This document shows, piece after piece, positions 34,567 to 46,166 of a stretch of DNA of 64,000 nt. Under the pieces are notes generated by a model that saw only the letters and a list, made by a program, of their open reading frames with translations, searched no databases and was not told the origin of the DNA. The position numbers and the translations under genes were made by a program. Origin of the DNA: Arthonia radiata. Lineage: Eukaryota > Ascomycota > Arthoniomycetes > Arthoniales > Arthoniaceae. Location: the NCBI GenBank assembly GCA_002989075.1, contig PSQN01000013.1, positions 1,766,194 through 1,830,193 of the forward strand. The letters run 5' to 3'. Position 1 is the first letter of the stretch. Each line of letters begins with the position of its first letter.

Positions 34567-35063
34567 CGTTGCTTGGTCGCTCTCGATCGAATGGATTCTG
34601 CAGACTGCGTAGTTCGGAAAACAGAGGAGGCCTCAACTCCAGCTGGTCCCCGCGTCACGCTAGCGACGCAACTAGTCTTAGCGTATATCAATCAAGCTCG
34701 GGCCACATCCCTCCCGACCTCTTCGGTCCCTACGATTCCCTCCCATCGTCCGGCACCCTCACTTTTGCCTCATCTGTCCATTTTCGAGCGCTCGGCGACT
34801 CTATTCTATTCGTGTGAGTCTCTCAGCGAGCATAGAGCATCCTTTTCCCATATTGAGCATTCCCAACCTTCTCTGAAGATGCCTCATCTCTTCACCCGCA
34901 GCCTCCTTGGAGTCATGTTCGACCTACCATGTCGAGATGGCTTCGCTTCTCGATTGCTTTTGATCCCAATCCCGAACGCAATCCTTTTGAACCCTCCCTA
35001 GCGCGCTTTGCATTTTAACACGTCGTTTCTTTTGCCATTGACGACCTTGACTAATACGGCATC
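34567..35063. promoter_or_regulatory. Divergent promoter region, TspO / ARS2
   Basis: A 497-bp shared upstream region with C/T-rich blocks near 34720-34880. No defined operator is recognised. Confidence 0.4.
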
Positions 35064-37985
35064 ATGGCCTTCAGTTCGCTCTCACTTCAAGACTCCTTCA
35101 ACCTCCAATCCCTCCGAGGATCTCTTCCAACCTCAAGTTGCAACTCGTCGTTTCGAAGTCAAGCCTCGAGCTTCTCCGATCTGATATCGTCCTTCCCTCC
35201 TCCATCTCCTGCTGAGAGTTCAGCAACGTCGTTCGACGAGGACTGTTCCGGCACCGAAAAGATGGATCCCTATCCGCGCCGTGAGAGATCCCCTGCGCCG
35301 ATGCGAGGTGGCACACGCGGAGAGTGGGATGAATACAGAGGCCGCAGATCTCCTGGTAAGCGTCAAGCCGCTCACAGTGGCTCAAGATATCCGGAAGCTG
35401 ATCACCTGTTAGGGCCATACAACCGCAGGTCCAATGGACGTGCTCGATCCCGCTCACCTGTGCAGATAGACCGCTATCAGCCCGGCCGTGACTATCCACC
35501 ACCTCGCCGCGAATACCGCCGCCGGTCCCCACAGCGACCCGAGATTGATCGTTATATGCCCGGCCAAGAACCTGTGACGGAGGTTCAGATCATCAATCCA
35601 CTCGCCGACCCACTCCAGCTGGACTCACAGGTTGGCTTCAGCTATTTTGCAGAGTGGTGGCGCAAAGAGCAGGAGAAGAAGGAGCAGGCTGAGCGTATCA
35701 GAACCGGTCGTCGGCCGCCTATCCCTCGTGCCAAAGGCGAACAGGAAGCGCGTGATGAGCGCGAAAAGGAACACGCTAAGATCCAGATGGCGTACGATCA
35801 ATACAAAGAGAAGCTGGCGGTGTCCATGGCCAAGTCGTTCGTGCAGCAGCACAAGACCGAAGAGTGGTTCAAAGAGCGCTATGATCCAGATATTCGAGCG
35901 CCGTTCCGCCAGCGCCAAGCCACTCTGCGCCGCGAGAACTTCGCACGGTGGCTGGAGGATGTTGACAGTGGCGTGTTTGATGACTTCACGCTGGAAGGCA
36001 TCTACAAGAATGACAGCAACGGGGCTGGCGGTGTGGTTGAGAAAGAAGAAGGCGAGACCATGGCTGCGACCGAAGTTCTTGGGGTAGGTGATCTTGTAGC
36101 AATGAAAGGCGGGGACCTTAGAGATGAGCGTGCGGAACAGCCCTCGTTGTTGATTAAGACTATTGCGCCTCATGTCAGTCGAGGTCAAATCGAGGCCTTC
36201 TGTAAGGAACATCTCGGGGAGGGGGATGGCGGATTCAAGTGGTTGAGCTTGAGTGACCCAAATCCTCAGAAAAAGTTCCACCGCATTGGCTGGATCATCT
36301 TGAATCCCGGCGACGACGTCGAGGTGGCCGTCGAAGTTGAGAAAAAAATTCAAGGTAGTGGTGAGAATGCCAACGACGAAGATGGTGAGGATGGCGAAGC
36401 GAAAATGGACGATGTTCCTCAGCCCACGACGAAGATGGTGTCTGCAGTTGACAAAGCTCTCAGCGAGATCAACGGCAAGACCATCGAGATGGAGGGTTCT
36501 GACAAGGGCGGGTTTGTATGCCATGTTGGCATTCACGCGCCGCCTGGCCAATTCCGAAAGAAGGCTCTGTGGGATCTCTTCTCCTCTCCAGAGCGTGTGG
36601 AGCGAGATTTGCAATTGGCTGAGCGCATTGCTGCAAAGTTTGAGCAGGAGCTTGGCGAGGATATCAATGGGGTAAACAAGGTAGAAGAGCGGGTGGAAGA
36701 CATGCGTAGTAAGGGCCAACTGCAGCTGCAGAACACTAGCGCCAGTGCCAAGCCTAACCCCGATGAAGATGGCGATGACGAAGGCATGGTCGATGAAGAT
36801 GAGGGTGCGTGGGATGAAGACACGGATGACGAGGAGCTCTTGGCAAAGAAGAAGAAGCTCGACCTACTCGTCGAGTATCTCCGGCGTGTCCATAACTTCT
36901 GCTTTTTCTGTGTCTTTGAGAGCGACTCTGTTCATGAGCTTGTGCGCAAGTGCCCAGGTGGTCATCTCCGACGACCCCGCGCCAGTCTTACCACCGCCGC
37001 CAAATCGTGCGCCAAAGCCAGCGCTTTCGGAGAAGAGTTTCCGCTGAAGAAACAGCACGACGCACCGACTGACGACGCCAAGGAGGAAGGCGAGTCGCCA
37101 GTCGCGGAGAAGCCACAGCGATTCTCCAAGCACAACAAGGCTCACGTGCAGCTGCAGCGAGCCTTCAACTGGGTCAAGACGTACGAAGATAAGCTCTTCC
37201 AGATCCTCGAACCAGACGCTGCCGACCTCGTCAAGCTCGGCGGCAGACCCGTTGAAGACGCCATGGACGAGGAACTCAAGAAATTCGTGAAACAAGAGGA
37301 TGAGGCCAAGTTCCGGTGCCGCGTGCCTGATTGCTCTAAGCTCTTCAAGGGTGTGATCTTCTGGAAGAAGCACGTCGAGAAGAGACACGCCGACTGGCTG
37401 GAGGGCATGAAGAAAGAGGTAGGCTTTATTATGTCGACAACCAGCTTTCTACATGCTAATTAAAAGCAGCAAAACGAGATCAACCTATACGTACTGGATC
37501 CCGCGCACCTTCAGCCATCCCGCAGCGATGCCACGAGCAACGGCCACTTCGGCACCAATCCACACGCGCCGTCAGGCACTCCACGGGGCTTCTCCCTGCA
37601 CAGCATGCCAATGCCGATGCATGCGGGAGGTTTCATGAATGGCATGCCTCCTTTCGGCAGCATGCCTTCTGGCTTTGCCGGAATGAACCCCATGGGCATG
37701 GATGGTGGCATTGGGCCAGCTCGTCGAGGCGGCGGGCGATATGGAAATCCACGTCCAGGCCCGTACGATCGTGCACCTCGTGGTGGTCGACGTCCGGGTG
37801 GCGGCAGCCGCTCCGGCCCACCGCCGCAGGGATTCCCCGACGCTGCGCAATCGAACGCGCCCCGCGAAGCGACTGCAGGACGCAGTGTGAAGTCATACGA
37901 AGATCTCGATGCGGTTGGCGGTCCGACAGGTGCTGCGACTAGCGGTGGCACTGGCACTGGTGGAGACGCCCAGCTGGATTACTAG
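35064..37985 (+). CDS. ARS2/SERRATE homolog (RNA-processing, cap-binding partner)
   Basis: Exons 35064-37418 and 37470-37985; about 956 residues. An Arg/Ser/Pro-rich N-terminus is followed by the SERRATE/Ars2 N-terminal domain (FSYFAEWWRKEQ ... RYDPDIRAPFRQRQ), an RRM-like middle (WIILNPGDDVEVA), an acidic stretch, a DLLVEYLRRVHNFCFFC helix, and a C2H2-type finger (CRVPDCSKLFKG...HVEKRH, near residue 751). The tail is Gly/Met/Pro-rich with KSYEDLDAV at the end, as in Ars2, which links the nuclear cap-binding complex to RNA decay and processing. An in-frame ATG at 35262 (MDPYPRRE) may be the true start; the 66 residues before it are Ser-rich and less certain. Confidence 0.92.
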
Positions 37986-38541
37986 TGGCAATCCCGCAGG
38001 CGTAGGTCGCAGCGGGAGCATGAGCGTCATGGCCAAATGCAATGTACGATTAGATCAAGACCTTCGAGGGTGCAGAGACTACCAATGTAGCTTGAAAGTC
38101 GACGTTCGCTTGTATGACTAAGGAGACGGCAATCCTCTGAAGTCCACGCAAGCAGACAAAATGAGCAAATTATCTGATTTGTGTTCTCTTATAACGATCT
38201 GGAGAGTACAAAGAAGGTCGTTGGGCGATGAAGCTGCGTCATCGCTTCTTCTTCCCTCGTGCACAACTTTCGACCGTCCGACATGAAATATCTTGCAAAC
38301 GCGCACAGTCACCCATTTTGAGCTCTCAACCCTCTTCGTAATTCTAGCGTTAGCCATCATTCGTTTGCGCTTCTATACAACGTTAGACTCGCCGAGTGAT
38401 TGCCTTAGATTCGTCATTTGCACTTTCTCTTTCTTCCATCGACCCCACCAGCCATTACGCGTCTTTGACCGTTCTTGGCCGTCTTCCAACCCAAAACTCG
38501 CATCCTCTACACTGAGTCTTCGATGCTCGACAGCTTTCGAA
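37986..38541. promoter_or_regulatory. Intergenic, 556 bp, promoter of PX-domain gene
   Basis: A C/T-rich stretch (38400-38520) just before the next start resembles a fungal pyrimidine-rich core promoter. Nothing else is seen. Confidence 0.4.
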
Positions 38542-41530
38542 ATGGCATTCAACGGTGCAGCTGTAGCACCGTCTCAGGCTGCAAATGATAGACCGCTACC
38601 TCCGGATGCAATGCTCACTGGAAAGCAAGAGCACTGTAAGCGGTATTCTGGACTTGTCTCAAGGCTATATTGACCCTCCTAAGATCTCAAGCGCGAGCTA
38701 TTGTCTCGCCAGACCCAATGGGAGATCTCAGAGTTATCCACGCCCACCGCTCTCCAGCGCTTCGGCGCACCCTTCCGCTCGGATGCCGGTGAGGTGCCTC
38801 CGGAGGACTCGGAGTTGCCTCTCCTCCGCTACATCTTCGTGCATCATGTGCGCAACTTTCCATTTCTGGATCAAGCGCGAGAGCAAGAGTTCTGGCAGGA
38901 GAAGCTGCAAGTAGTAGGTCGTCAGTCCACCCATCGCGCGCAGACTCATTGACAGTCGTTAGTTTCTAGAGTCATTCGCGAACAAGCACATATCATCATC
39001 CGAAGACCGTCTTGAAGAGACGAAGCGCAAGAAGCTGGCAATCAAGGCACAGAAGCTGGTCGAGCTCATGATGGTATCTGGCATCCCCACGGCGTCGGGG
39101 TATGAAGAGCGGATACGGTTCTCGGAAATGGAGGTAGTCGATCGAGGCGCAAACGAAGAGGGCTTATTCGTCAATATGCCCGAAGGACAAACAATCAACG
39201 GGTGGGACGTCAACGTGGCAGCTGTTCGCACCATCAAAGTCAGGAAGCAAAAGGTGCGAAAGTCTTATCATGCGGAATTCCTGATACGAACGAGGGAAAA
39301 CAACGAGCAGGAACGCTTTGTCGGGCGAAGGTACGGCGATTTCGTCAGACTGCACAAGAAGCTGCGGGCCGAGATACCGGGCAAAGTGCTGCCACCGCTA
39401 CCTCGAAAGAACAAGACACATACGTCTTCGATGTTTGGCAGCTCTGCTGACGGCGAAGAGTCCGACTCTTCATCATCAAGCCAATCGACCTCTACACCGC
39501 GTGATAGCCTAAGCGTCGATGAAGCAAGCGCCGGCGGCCTGCGGTCGTACATTGGCCTCGGAGGGCATAAGCGAAACCCGTCAGCTACTTCGTTGCACAG
39601 CTCACCCAGTGTAGCCAAGCTCTCGCCGTCGCCTGCACGGCAAGAAGGTGAACGAATTGTATTATACCGAGAAGAACAGCGAGTAACGCTTCGGGCATTC
39701 TTGAGGACGCTGCTGAATAATGAGCGAATTGCGAACTCGGCTGCTCTTAGAGACTTTCTCACTCGAAATCCGATCAGTCTGGGCCGCGATGAATTAGAAG
39801 ACGTCAGCAGGCGAAGGGAGATGGACGCGCAGAGAGTCGAAGAGCAGCGTAAATTCTATGAGGTTGCGCGGAGACGAGCGAAGGAGCTCGACGTGCACAT
39901 GGAGAAATTTAGACGCGAGATCGTTGAGTCGAGTAAGCGTTCTGGTCCGTAATCGGTAGGTACTGTTGGCTAATTGCTTACAGACGGGTTGTCGAAGCTT
40001 TTCAAGGAGATCAGAGAGAAGAAGACAATAGCTGAGCTGAGCCCCGAATACCAGAAGTTCGCTGAATGGCTTAGGATAGAGTGAGCTGTCTCATGGACAC
40101 AAAATGCTGAGTAGTGACTAACAAGCATCAGAGTCGCAGCAACGATATATCACCTCTTCCTTGCCGAAGACAACTCGCCAGAGCTCTTCGCTCAAGCGAG
40201 GCGCATCCACTCGCTCATCCCGTATACGGTGTTGAAACAGACCATTCGTTTCGCAAATCCAGGCCTCGTCATGAAAGGTGTCTTGGACCTCTTCCTCGCC
40301 CAGCCGTTTGGCTCGCATTCTCTCATGCAACGAATATTCAGCTACGCCATCCGAGACGGCATTTCATCACTACAGAAAGCCATTGACTCTCTCTTAACCA
40401 AGATTAATGAGCCAAAGCTCGCCCAGAAGATTGCCAATTTCACCACCTCAAGCGAGGCCGAAAAGTATGAGCTTCGCAAAGAAGCCAAGCAAGAGGAGCT
40501 GGAGCTTCTGGTCGTCGTCCTTCGCACCGAGCGCATTGAGCCTGACCTTGAACCGCCCGAAGTCGAACGTGTCTTCAACGCATATGTCGCCTGGAACGCG
40601 GCGGTCGAAAATCCTGAAGCTGCTCGGGCGATCGGCGATGCAGAACTCTTCGCATCGCTCAAACAGCTGCTGAAGCTACACACCCGCCAACGCGACAAGG
40701 CGCAGATGCTAGACATTATACAAGAGCCTGTGACACTACAGCTCTTCCGCGACCTCTTCACCATCTTTTATGAGCCCCTTATTCGCGTGTACAAGTCCGC
40801 CAACGTCTACAGCTCCGTCACCGATTTTGCGTCGTTTGCAGACGACACGATCAAAGTCGTTGATGCCGCACAACGACAAGCGCTAGGTGCGGATCCCAAC
40901 CAGACCGTTCAAGCATTCATCGACCTATGCGAGCGACATCAAGACGACTTCTACCGCTTTGTGCACGAGGTACACATTCACGACAACGGCCTATTCGACA
41001 AGCTGATGAGCTGGCTGGAAGGTATTCTGGAGTTCCTGCGTCACGGCCCTGCGGGCGGCAAGCTTGACATGAATGCGCTGTTTCAAGGCGCCGTTGCGGG
41101 CCGAGTGATCGACAAAGAAAGGGCAATCTCAGACATCGATGCGATTGTGGATTGGCAGATGGCGAGGAAGAAGTGGCATCAAGACAAGACCAGGCGCAAA
41201 ATGGCGACGGGTGGTGGCGCCAACACGGCTCCGGAGGCCGGCGGTTTCGGGGGCTTTGGTGGACTCAAGAGCTCAGACTTTGGCATCAATGAGGCCGACA
41301 TCTCTGGGTTAGGCTTGGACGACTCGGAGAGCGATGAGGATGGTGAATCTGACAGCTCAGACGATGCTGACGACAGAGGTGATCCGATCGCGGCAGAGCG
41401 GCGTCGACGAAGCAGGGTGGCGGAGGCCTTGAAGAGTCGCGCGGGGGAGCCGAAAAAGCCAGAGGTTGGAGAGTTGGGGAAGATGATGGACGGGTTTGTC
41501 AGCATGCTGCGGATGGTGCTCGCATCATGA
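38542..41530 (+). CDS. PX-domain lipid-binding protein (yeast Ypr097w/Lec1 type)
   Basis: Five exons, 38542-38635, 38684-38910, 38963-39932, 39984-40080 and 40132-41530; about 928 residues. The PX domain (residues ~190-375) has YHAEFLIRTR, RRYGDFVRLHKKLR and PPLPRKNK, interrupted by a Ser-rich insert; it should bind phosphoinositides. N- and C-terminal helical domains (for example AATIYHLFLAEDNSPELFAQ and LFQGAVAGRVIDKERAI) match the PX-associated regions of Ypr097w-like proteins, implicated in lipid droplet and sterol biology in yeast. The tail is acidic (DDSESDEDGES). All four introns are 48-52 nt. Family assignment is strong; function is by analogy. Confidence 0.88.
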
Positions 41531-41746
41531 TGGGCGGCGGCCCTCGCGCGTGATATTGAATCAGGATGTACATGTCATGAGCTATGCTTAATGAGACCAT
41601 AGCGTAGGCGTTGGAAGGAGCGAAGCGCGGACCCCACGAAAGAACAGTGGACATTCGCCGCTGCGGTGCGCCTGTGCTACTCATCAACGCTTTGTATCGA
41701 CTTGTCTCCTTGCTAGTCTGTGACCGCGACGACCTCAGAAACCCCA

Positions 41747-42458
41747 CTACGTCCAATCGATGCTTGCGTTGACGATGACATCAGCGCGGACAAGGGCCCG
41801 TCTCAATTCCGTCGGTATTTCCATATCGTCCCAATTTACCTCGTCCAACAATACTTCCAGCGTCTCCAACGCCAGAAGCTCCAAGGTGCCCAGGCGATAG
41901 CAGCGCTTCTCCTCGGCCTCGATGCAAGCAGCTGCCATCGACGCGGGCTGCTTATCGATCCACTCGTGTAATCGAGTATCGTTGGTGCCACGGCCACGGG
42001 CGAAGGCGCTGTTGAGGTACTAGGTTCAACGGTCAGCGCAGCCTTTTGTGAGGAGTGTCCAGTGCTCAGTCTGAGTGACTGTAGGCAACGCCAGTGCGCT
42101 AACTTGCCGACACTGCGTCCAAAGCAATAGAATAGAAGGGGTAGCCGCTCCGCAACTTACTTTCACGAGCATTACCTCATCTTCTGAATGCTCAGCGGAA
42201 TGAATCGCAAAGTTGTACAGCCCGGTGAGATAATTGACGACCTCAAGGGTCGTTGTTTGTGAAAGCGTGAGGGTGGGTGGCGCGGTTGGCGCGGATGCAG
42301 AGCTGTTTCGGTAGGTTGTCAGCAAAAAGGCGCTCGCGCGATGGATGAGATTGCCTTCCCAGGTATCAACAGCACCTTGCGAGGGGCTGGAGACACCGAG
42401 AGGAAAGCTTTTGACTGTTTACTGACCTGCACTGGGCTGAAGGAGGTCCCTGAGACAT
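41747..42458 (-). CDS. Small protein of unknown function
   Basis: Proposed exons 42458-42427, 42386-42161 and 42019-41747; about 176 residues. The C-terminal half is helix-rich (GTLELLALETLEVLLDEV) and follows LYNFAIHSAEHSEDEV. The second intron (141 nt) is solid. The first is only 40 nt and is inferred to link MSQGPPSAQC to SPSQGAVDTWEGN; an alternative start cannot be excluded. No family or membrane segment is recognised. It lies tail to tail with the PX gene and just downstream of the dehydrogenase gene. Confidence 0.6.
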
Positions 42459-42599
42459 TTTGACGACTTCGTAGAAAGCTTTCGAGGCTTTTTGAGTGAG
42501 CCAGATGAAAACTGTGAGGATGTCGATGGGAAGCGTATAGAAGAAAGAGCTGGGAAGAAGAAGAAAAAGAGCAAAGCAGACCCACGTGACGCCATCAAA

Positions 42600-43784
42600 T
42601 CAATAGTACCCCTCGAAACAATCGACGCGTTCCGTCGCGACCGTACCAACCGCCATCGCAATCGGCTTGGCATTCTGCTCATTTCCCCCTACCACGTCAA
42701 ATGCCAGGCCGGCTGTTTTTGGATTTTCCAGGCACTCCGCAATTACACATGCAACGTCCTAATAGAAGTCAGCAAGAGCTCCTGCGCTCGCTTGACGCAG
42801 GTCGAAGGCAAGCCTCCTGCGACAGCGCCGGTCGAGCGTTCTCGGTCCGCCGGGAACCGCGACAGAATCACGTTGGGGCATAGGCTCGAGTAGAAAAGAT
42901 CTGGCACATACCTCACGGCTGATCATTGTCTCCGTCCCGACCTTGCCTGCAGCAACGGTCCCCTTTCCTGGCTCATCACTCAGTCCGCCGGGTCTCACGA
43001 TGGTGTACTGCAAGCCTGCGTCGCCACATATCAGCTTCCCAATCTTCGATTGCCGCCCAATTCAACGAATTCTCAAGCACAGCTCCGGCTCACTCACCGC
43101 GTCTGTCATTGTAGGTGACCAGATCCCTATCAGCCTTCAATTTCGCCTCCATGTACGGCTTGAGCACCTTCCAGAGCATATCCGAGCGCTCTTTTTCGGC
43201 TTGGCCATACCAGTCGGGCGCGGCCTTACCACGGTCCCGAATGTCAAGAGCAGAGACGAGAACAAAGCGAGAGACACCGGCCTATGATGATAATGATGGT
43301 CATTAGAAGTGAGCTCAGCAGGAGCTCGCTTGGGCTTGGGACTTTCAAGAATGGCTACAAGGCGCTAAAGGATCGGAAGTTGAGAGTGGCAGGGCATGTA
43401 TGACAATCGAGAGCCGGCTGACTGCTCAAGCGCTTCGGCAAGCCGCATTCAGGACACACTCACCTCAGCAGCCGCATCAAACGCTTTGATGCCTCCACGA
43501 TGATCTACCGCATCAGTGCGCTCAGGATTGCCGCCTCCAGCACCAGCCGAGAACACGACAGCCGACGCGTTGGACTTTCGAATCACATTCGCAAGGTCCG
43601 AGACAGACGAGTCTTCGAGGGAATGAACCAGAGGCTCCCCGCCAAGAGACCTGATTGTGTCCGCTTGTGATTCATTGCGGATCATGGAGACGACCGTGTG
43701 AGATGGTTGGCATTCTTCACGAAGGACGCGAGTGAGTTGGCGTGCCACCTTGCCATGGCCGCCAATGATGAAGGTGTTTGGCAT
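42600..43784 (-). CDS. NAD(P)-binding NmrA-like/atypical SDR protein (Ymr090w type)
   Basis: Exons 43784-43464, 43281-43098, 43015-42912 and 42758-42600; 255 residues. A Rossmann fold opens with FIIGGHGKVARQL (Gly-rich NADPH loop), then AVVFSAGAGGG, FVLVSALDIRD, YTIVRPGGLSD and FDVVGGN, the order seen in NAD(P)-binding epimerase-like proteins such as yeast Ymr090w. The usual YxxxK catalytic motif is not obvious, so it may be a reductase of unknown substrate or a redox sensor. Introns are longer than its neighbours' (82-182 nt). The family is certain; the reaction is not. Confidence 0.88.
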
Positions 43785-44328
43785 GCTGTTTTCCCCAGCG
43801 AGCGCTCCAGAACTGCTTCGGAAAGACGGGCCCGGACCGGCAAATATTTCGGAGACGAGCTGAGCAGAGCTATAAATCCCAGTGCATGGAGTTCCTTCGC
43901 AAAGTGATGCGTGTCAATGATCAGAGGGGCAATCGACCTTCGGTAGGAGGTCGCCACGGTCGCGAAGGGTTTTGCTGAGTGACCACGGACACGGCAGGGA
44001 TGAAGTCATCGGACTATCGCCGTCGACGGTTTCAGCATGGTTCAGCTAGCGGCCCGAGCATGGGGTGGAATACGAGTCCGAGGTAAGACGCGACTTCTAC
44101 TCCGAGTACGCTACAACGCAGTCCGGCAGTGCACTCGCTGACCTCAACATTGTCATGCCAGCGATAATGGATCGGCAGGCGCGTGGGCTGCAGAGCTCGA
44201 GCATTGGAAATCAAACCGCTTGGGTGACGCTGTATTGATGTAGATCCGCTGTGCGCGGACAGCTCCGTTGCCATGCTGTGTTGAATCTAATACTACGAGC
44301 TGAGTTACCGAGGGGCAGCGGCTCTGCG

Positions 44329-44334
44329 TATAAA
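44329..44334 (+). promoter_or_regulatory. TATA box of the MFS gene
   Basis: TATAAA lies 87 nt before the ATG at 44421, in a 636-bp divergent region shared with the dehydrogenase gene. The spacing suits a conventional TATA promoter with a ~55-nt leader. Confidence 0.5.
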
Positions 44335-44420
44335 GACTCGGCTGGCATGCACTCATAGTAGCAGCATTACAATCAAAAAAATCATCTGATTCTCGAGTCC
44401 TATCCTGGAAAAAGCATATC

Positions 44421-45950
44421 ATGTCTCAGACGCAAACTGTTGTTGCCGAGCCTGCTCATGCAGTCACCAGCCCCTCTAAGCCAGACATTCCTCTTCAGAA
44501 TCTAGACACGGAAGGTGGGAGATTGGGTTCCTCAACCACACCGATCGATAGCGAACCCGATGGTGCTCGAGCATTCAGAGTTCAGGAGCGATGGAACAGC
44601 CCTAAGAAGAACACGTACAAGCTCGCTGTTGTGTTCATGTCGTTCATCAACTTCGGTATGAACGACGCTTCTTACGGCGCTCTTCTGCCTTCACTACAGC
44701 CGTATTATGGTGTGTCTTCCAGCATCCACCATTATAAGCTCACTGGGACATTTAGTAACGCATTAAGCAGATATCAACTACACTGTCGTCTCGCTCGTTT
44801 TCCTCGCCCCCTTCGCAGGTTACACTGTCGCCGCGTTTCTCTCCAACCCAATTCACGAGCGCTTCGGCCGGCGCGGGATAGCTACGCTCGCCCCAGCAGC
44901 TCGTTTGCTTTCCTATATTGTCATTGCAGTCCATCCACCATATCCTGTTGTGGTCGTTATTCTCACGTTGTCAGGACTCGGCAATGGCCTTCTCGACGCT
45001 GGTTGGAACGCTTGGGTGGGCAATCTGAGCGCCGCGAACGAGCTGCTAGGCTTTATGCACGGCTTCTACGGTCTCGGCGCAACCATCAGTCCACTCATAA
45101 TCTCAGCTCTCGTCAATACCTACCATCTCCCGTGGTATACCTTCTTTTACATCATGATTGGCACGCTCGCTCTTGAGCAGAAAGTCTCCCTCCTCGCGTT
45201 TTGGGAAGATACTGGCGTAGCCTTCCGGGAAGCAAACAAGCAGGCTGCGATTCAGGCCGGCACCGAGGGCGAGCAGGGAGGGGCACGCGCGGCAATGAAG
45301 ACACGCGTGACCTGGATCTGCAGCGTCTTCCTGCTCGCGTATGTCGGGACGGAGGTCTCGCTCGGCGGCTGGATCATCGAATTCATGATCCAGGTCCGGC
45401 ACGGCAAGCCTTTCCCTTCCGGCCTCACGGCTACTGGATTCTGGCTCGGCATCACTCTCGGTCGCGTCGTGCTCGGTTTTGTGACGCCGCGGCTGGGCGA
45501 GAAGGTCGCCGTGTCAGCGTACTTGATACTGAGCATCGCCATGGAGCTGGTGTTCTGGCTAGTGCCGCAGTTCATCGTCTCCGCGGTGGCAGTCGGCCTA
45601 TTGGGCTTCTTTATGGGACCGCTTTTCCCCGCGAGTATCATCGCGACGACCAAGATCTTGCCTCAGCGCTTGCATGTAGCGGCCATTGGGATCAGCGCGG
45701 CGATTGGTGGTGGCGGAGCGGCAGTTCTGCCATTCGCTGTGGGCGCCATTGCGCAGAAGGTGAGTTGGTCATGCGTCTGCAACTGAGCCTTCGCGATGAC
45801 AACAAGGTCGTATGCTTTCGAAGTTATGCTAATACTCTGATATAGGCAGGCGTACAAACACTGCAGCCCATCATACTGGCGCTTCTCGGGATACTACTTG
45901 GGGTTTGGTTGACGTTACCGAGGATACCTCGCCACGCCCACGCGGAGTAG
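44421..45950 (+). CDS. MFS transporter (Bsc6/fucose-permease-like)
   Basis: Exons 44421-44709, 44771-45759 and 45846-45950; about 460 residues. The hydrophilic N-terminus (~65 residues) precedes about 12 hydrophobic spans. Motifs include SFINFGMNDASYGALLPSL in helix 1, HERFGRRG after helix 2, GLGNGLLDAGWNAWVGN and HGFYGLGATISPL, all typical of the fungal MFS group related to sugar permeases of the FucP type (Bsc6, Ycr023c). The substrate is unknown. The short last exon completes helix 12 and ends in a basic tail (RIPRHAHAE). Confidence 0.88.
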
Positions 45951-46166
45951 AGCTAGCATGACTTGGACATCGACTCGTCGCGAGGCTTTACTATTCACAG
46001 AAACGTGCTGTCCTTGGTCTTACAAGGTCAATCTCATCTACTTGAAACTTTCGCTCATGAGTGATACAGTCTCAAATGCAAATGATTTTTGTTCTTATTG
46101 GTCAGATCCGCCTGCTACTTACACGAGGAACAATGATCCTTGAGGCTAATTTGAGATGAGAGTATT

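Noticed and set aside
35357-35378. GTAAGC...CACAG in ARS2 as an intron
   Set aside because: Only 22 nt apart, too short to splice, and the frame is open across it.
35625-36719. 364-codon reverse frame inside ARS2
   Set aside because: Shadow of the highly charged ARS2 coding strand; hydrophobic runs come from reversed Glu/Lys codons.
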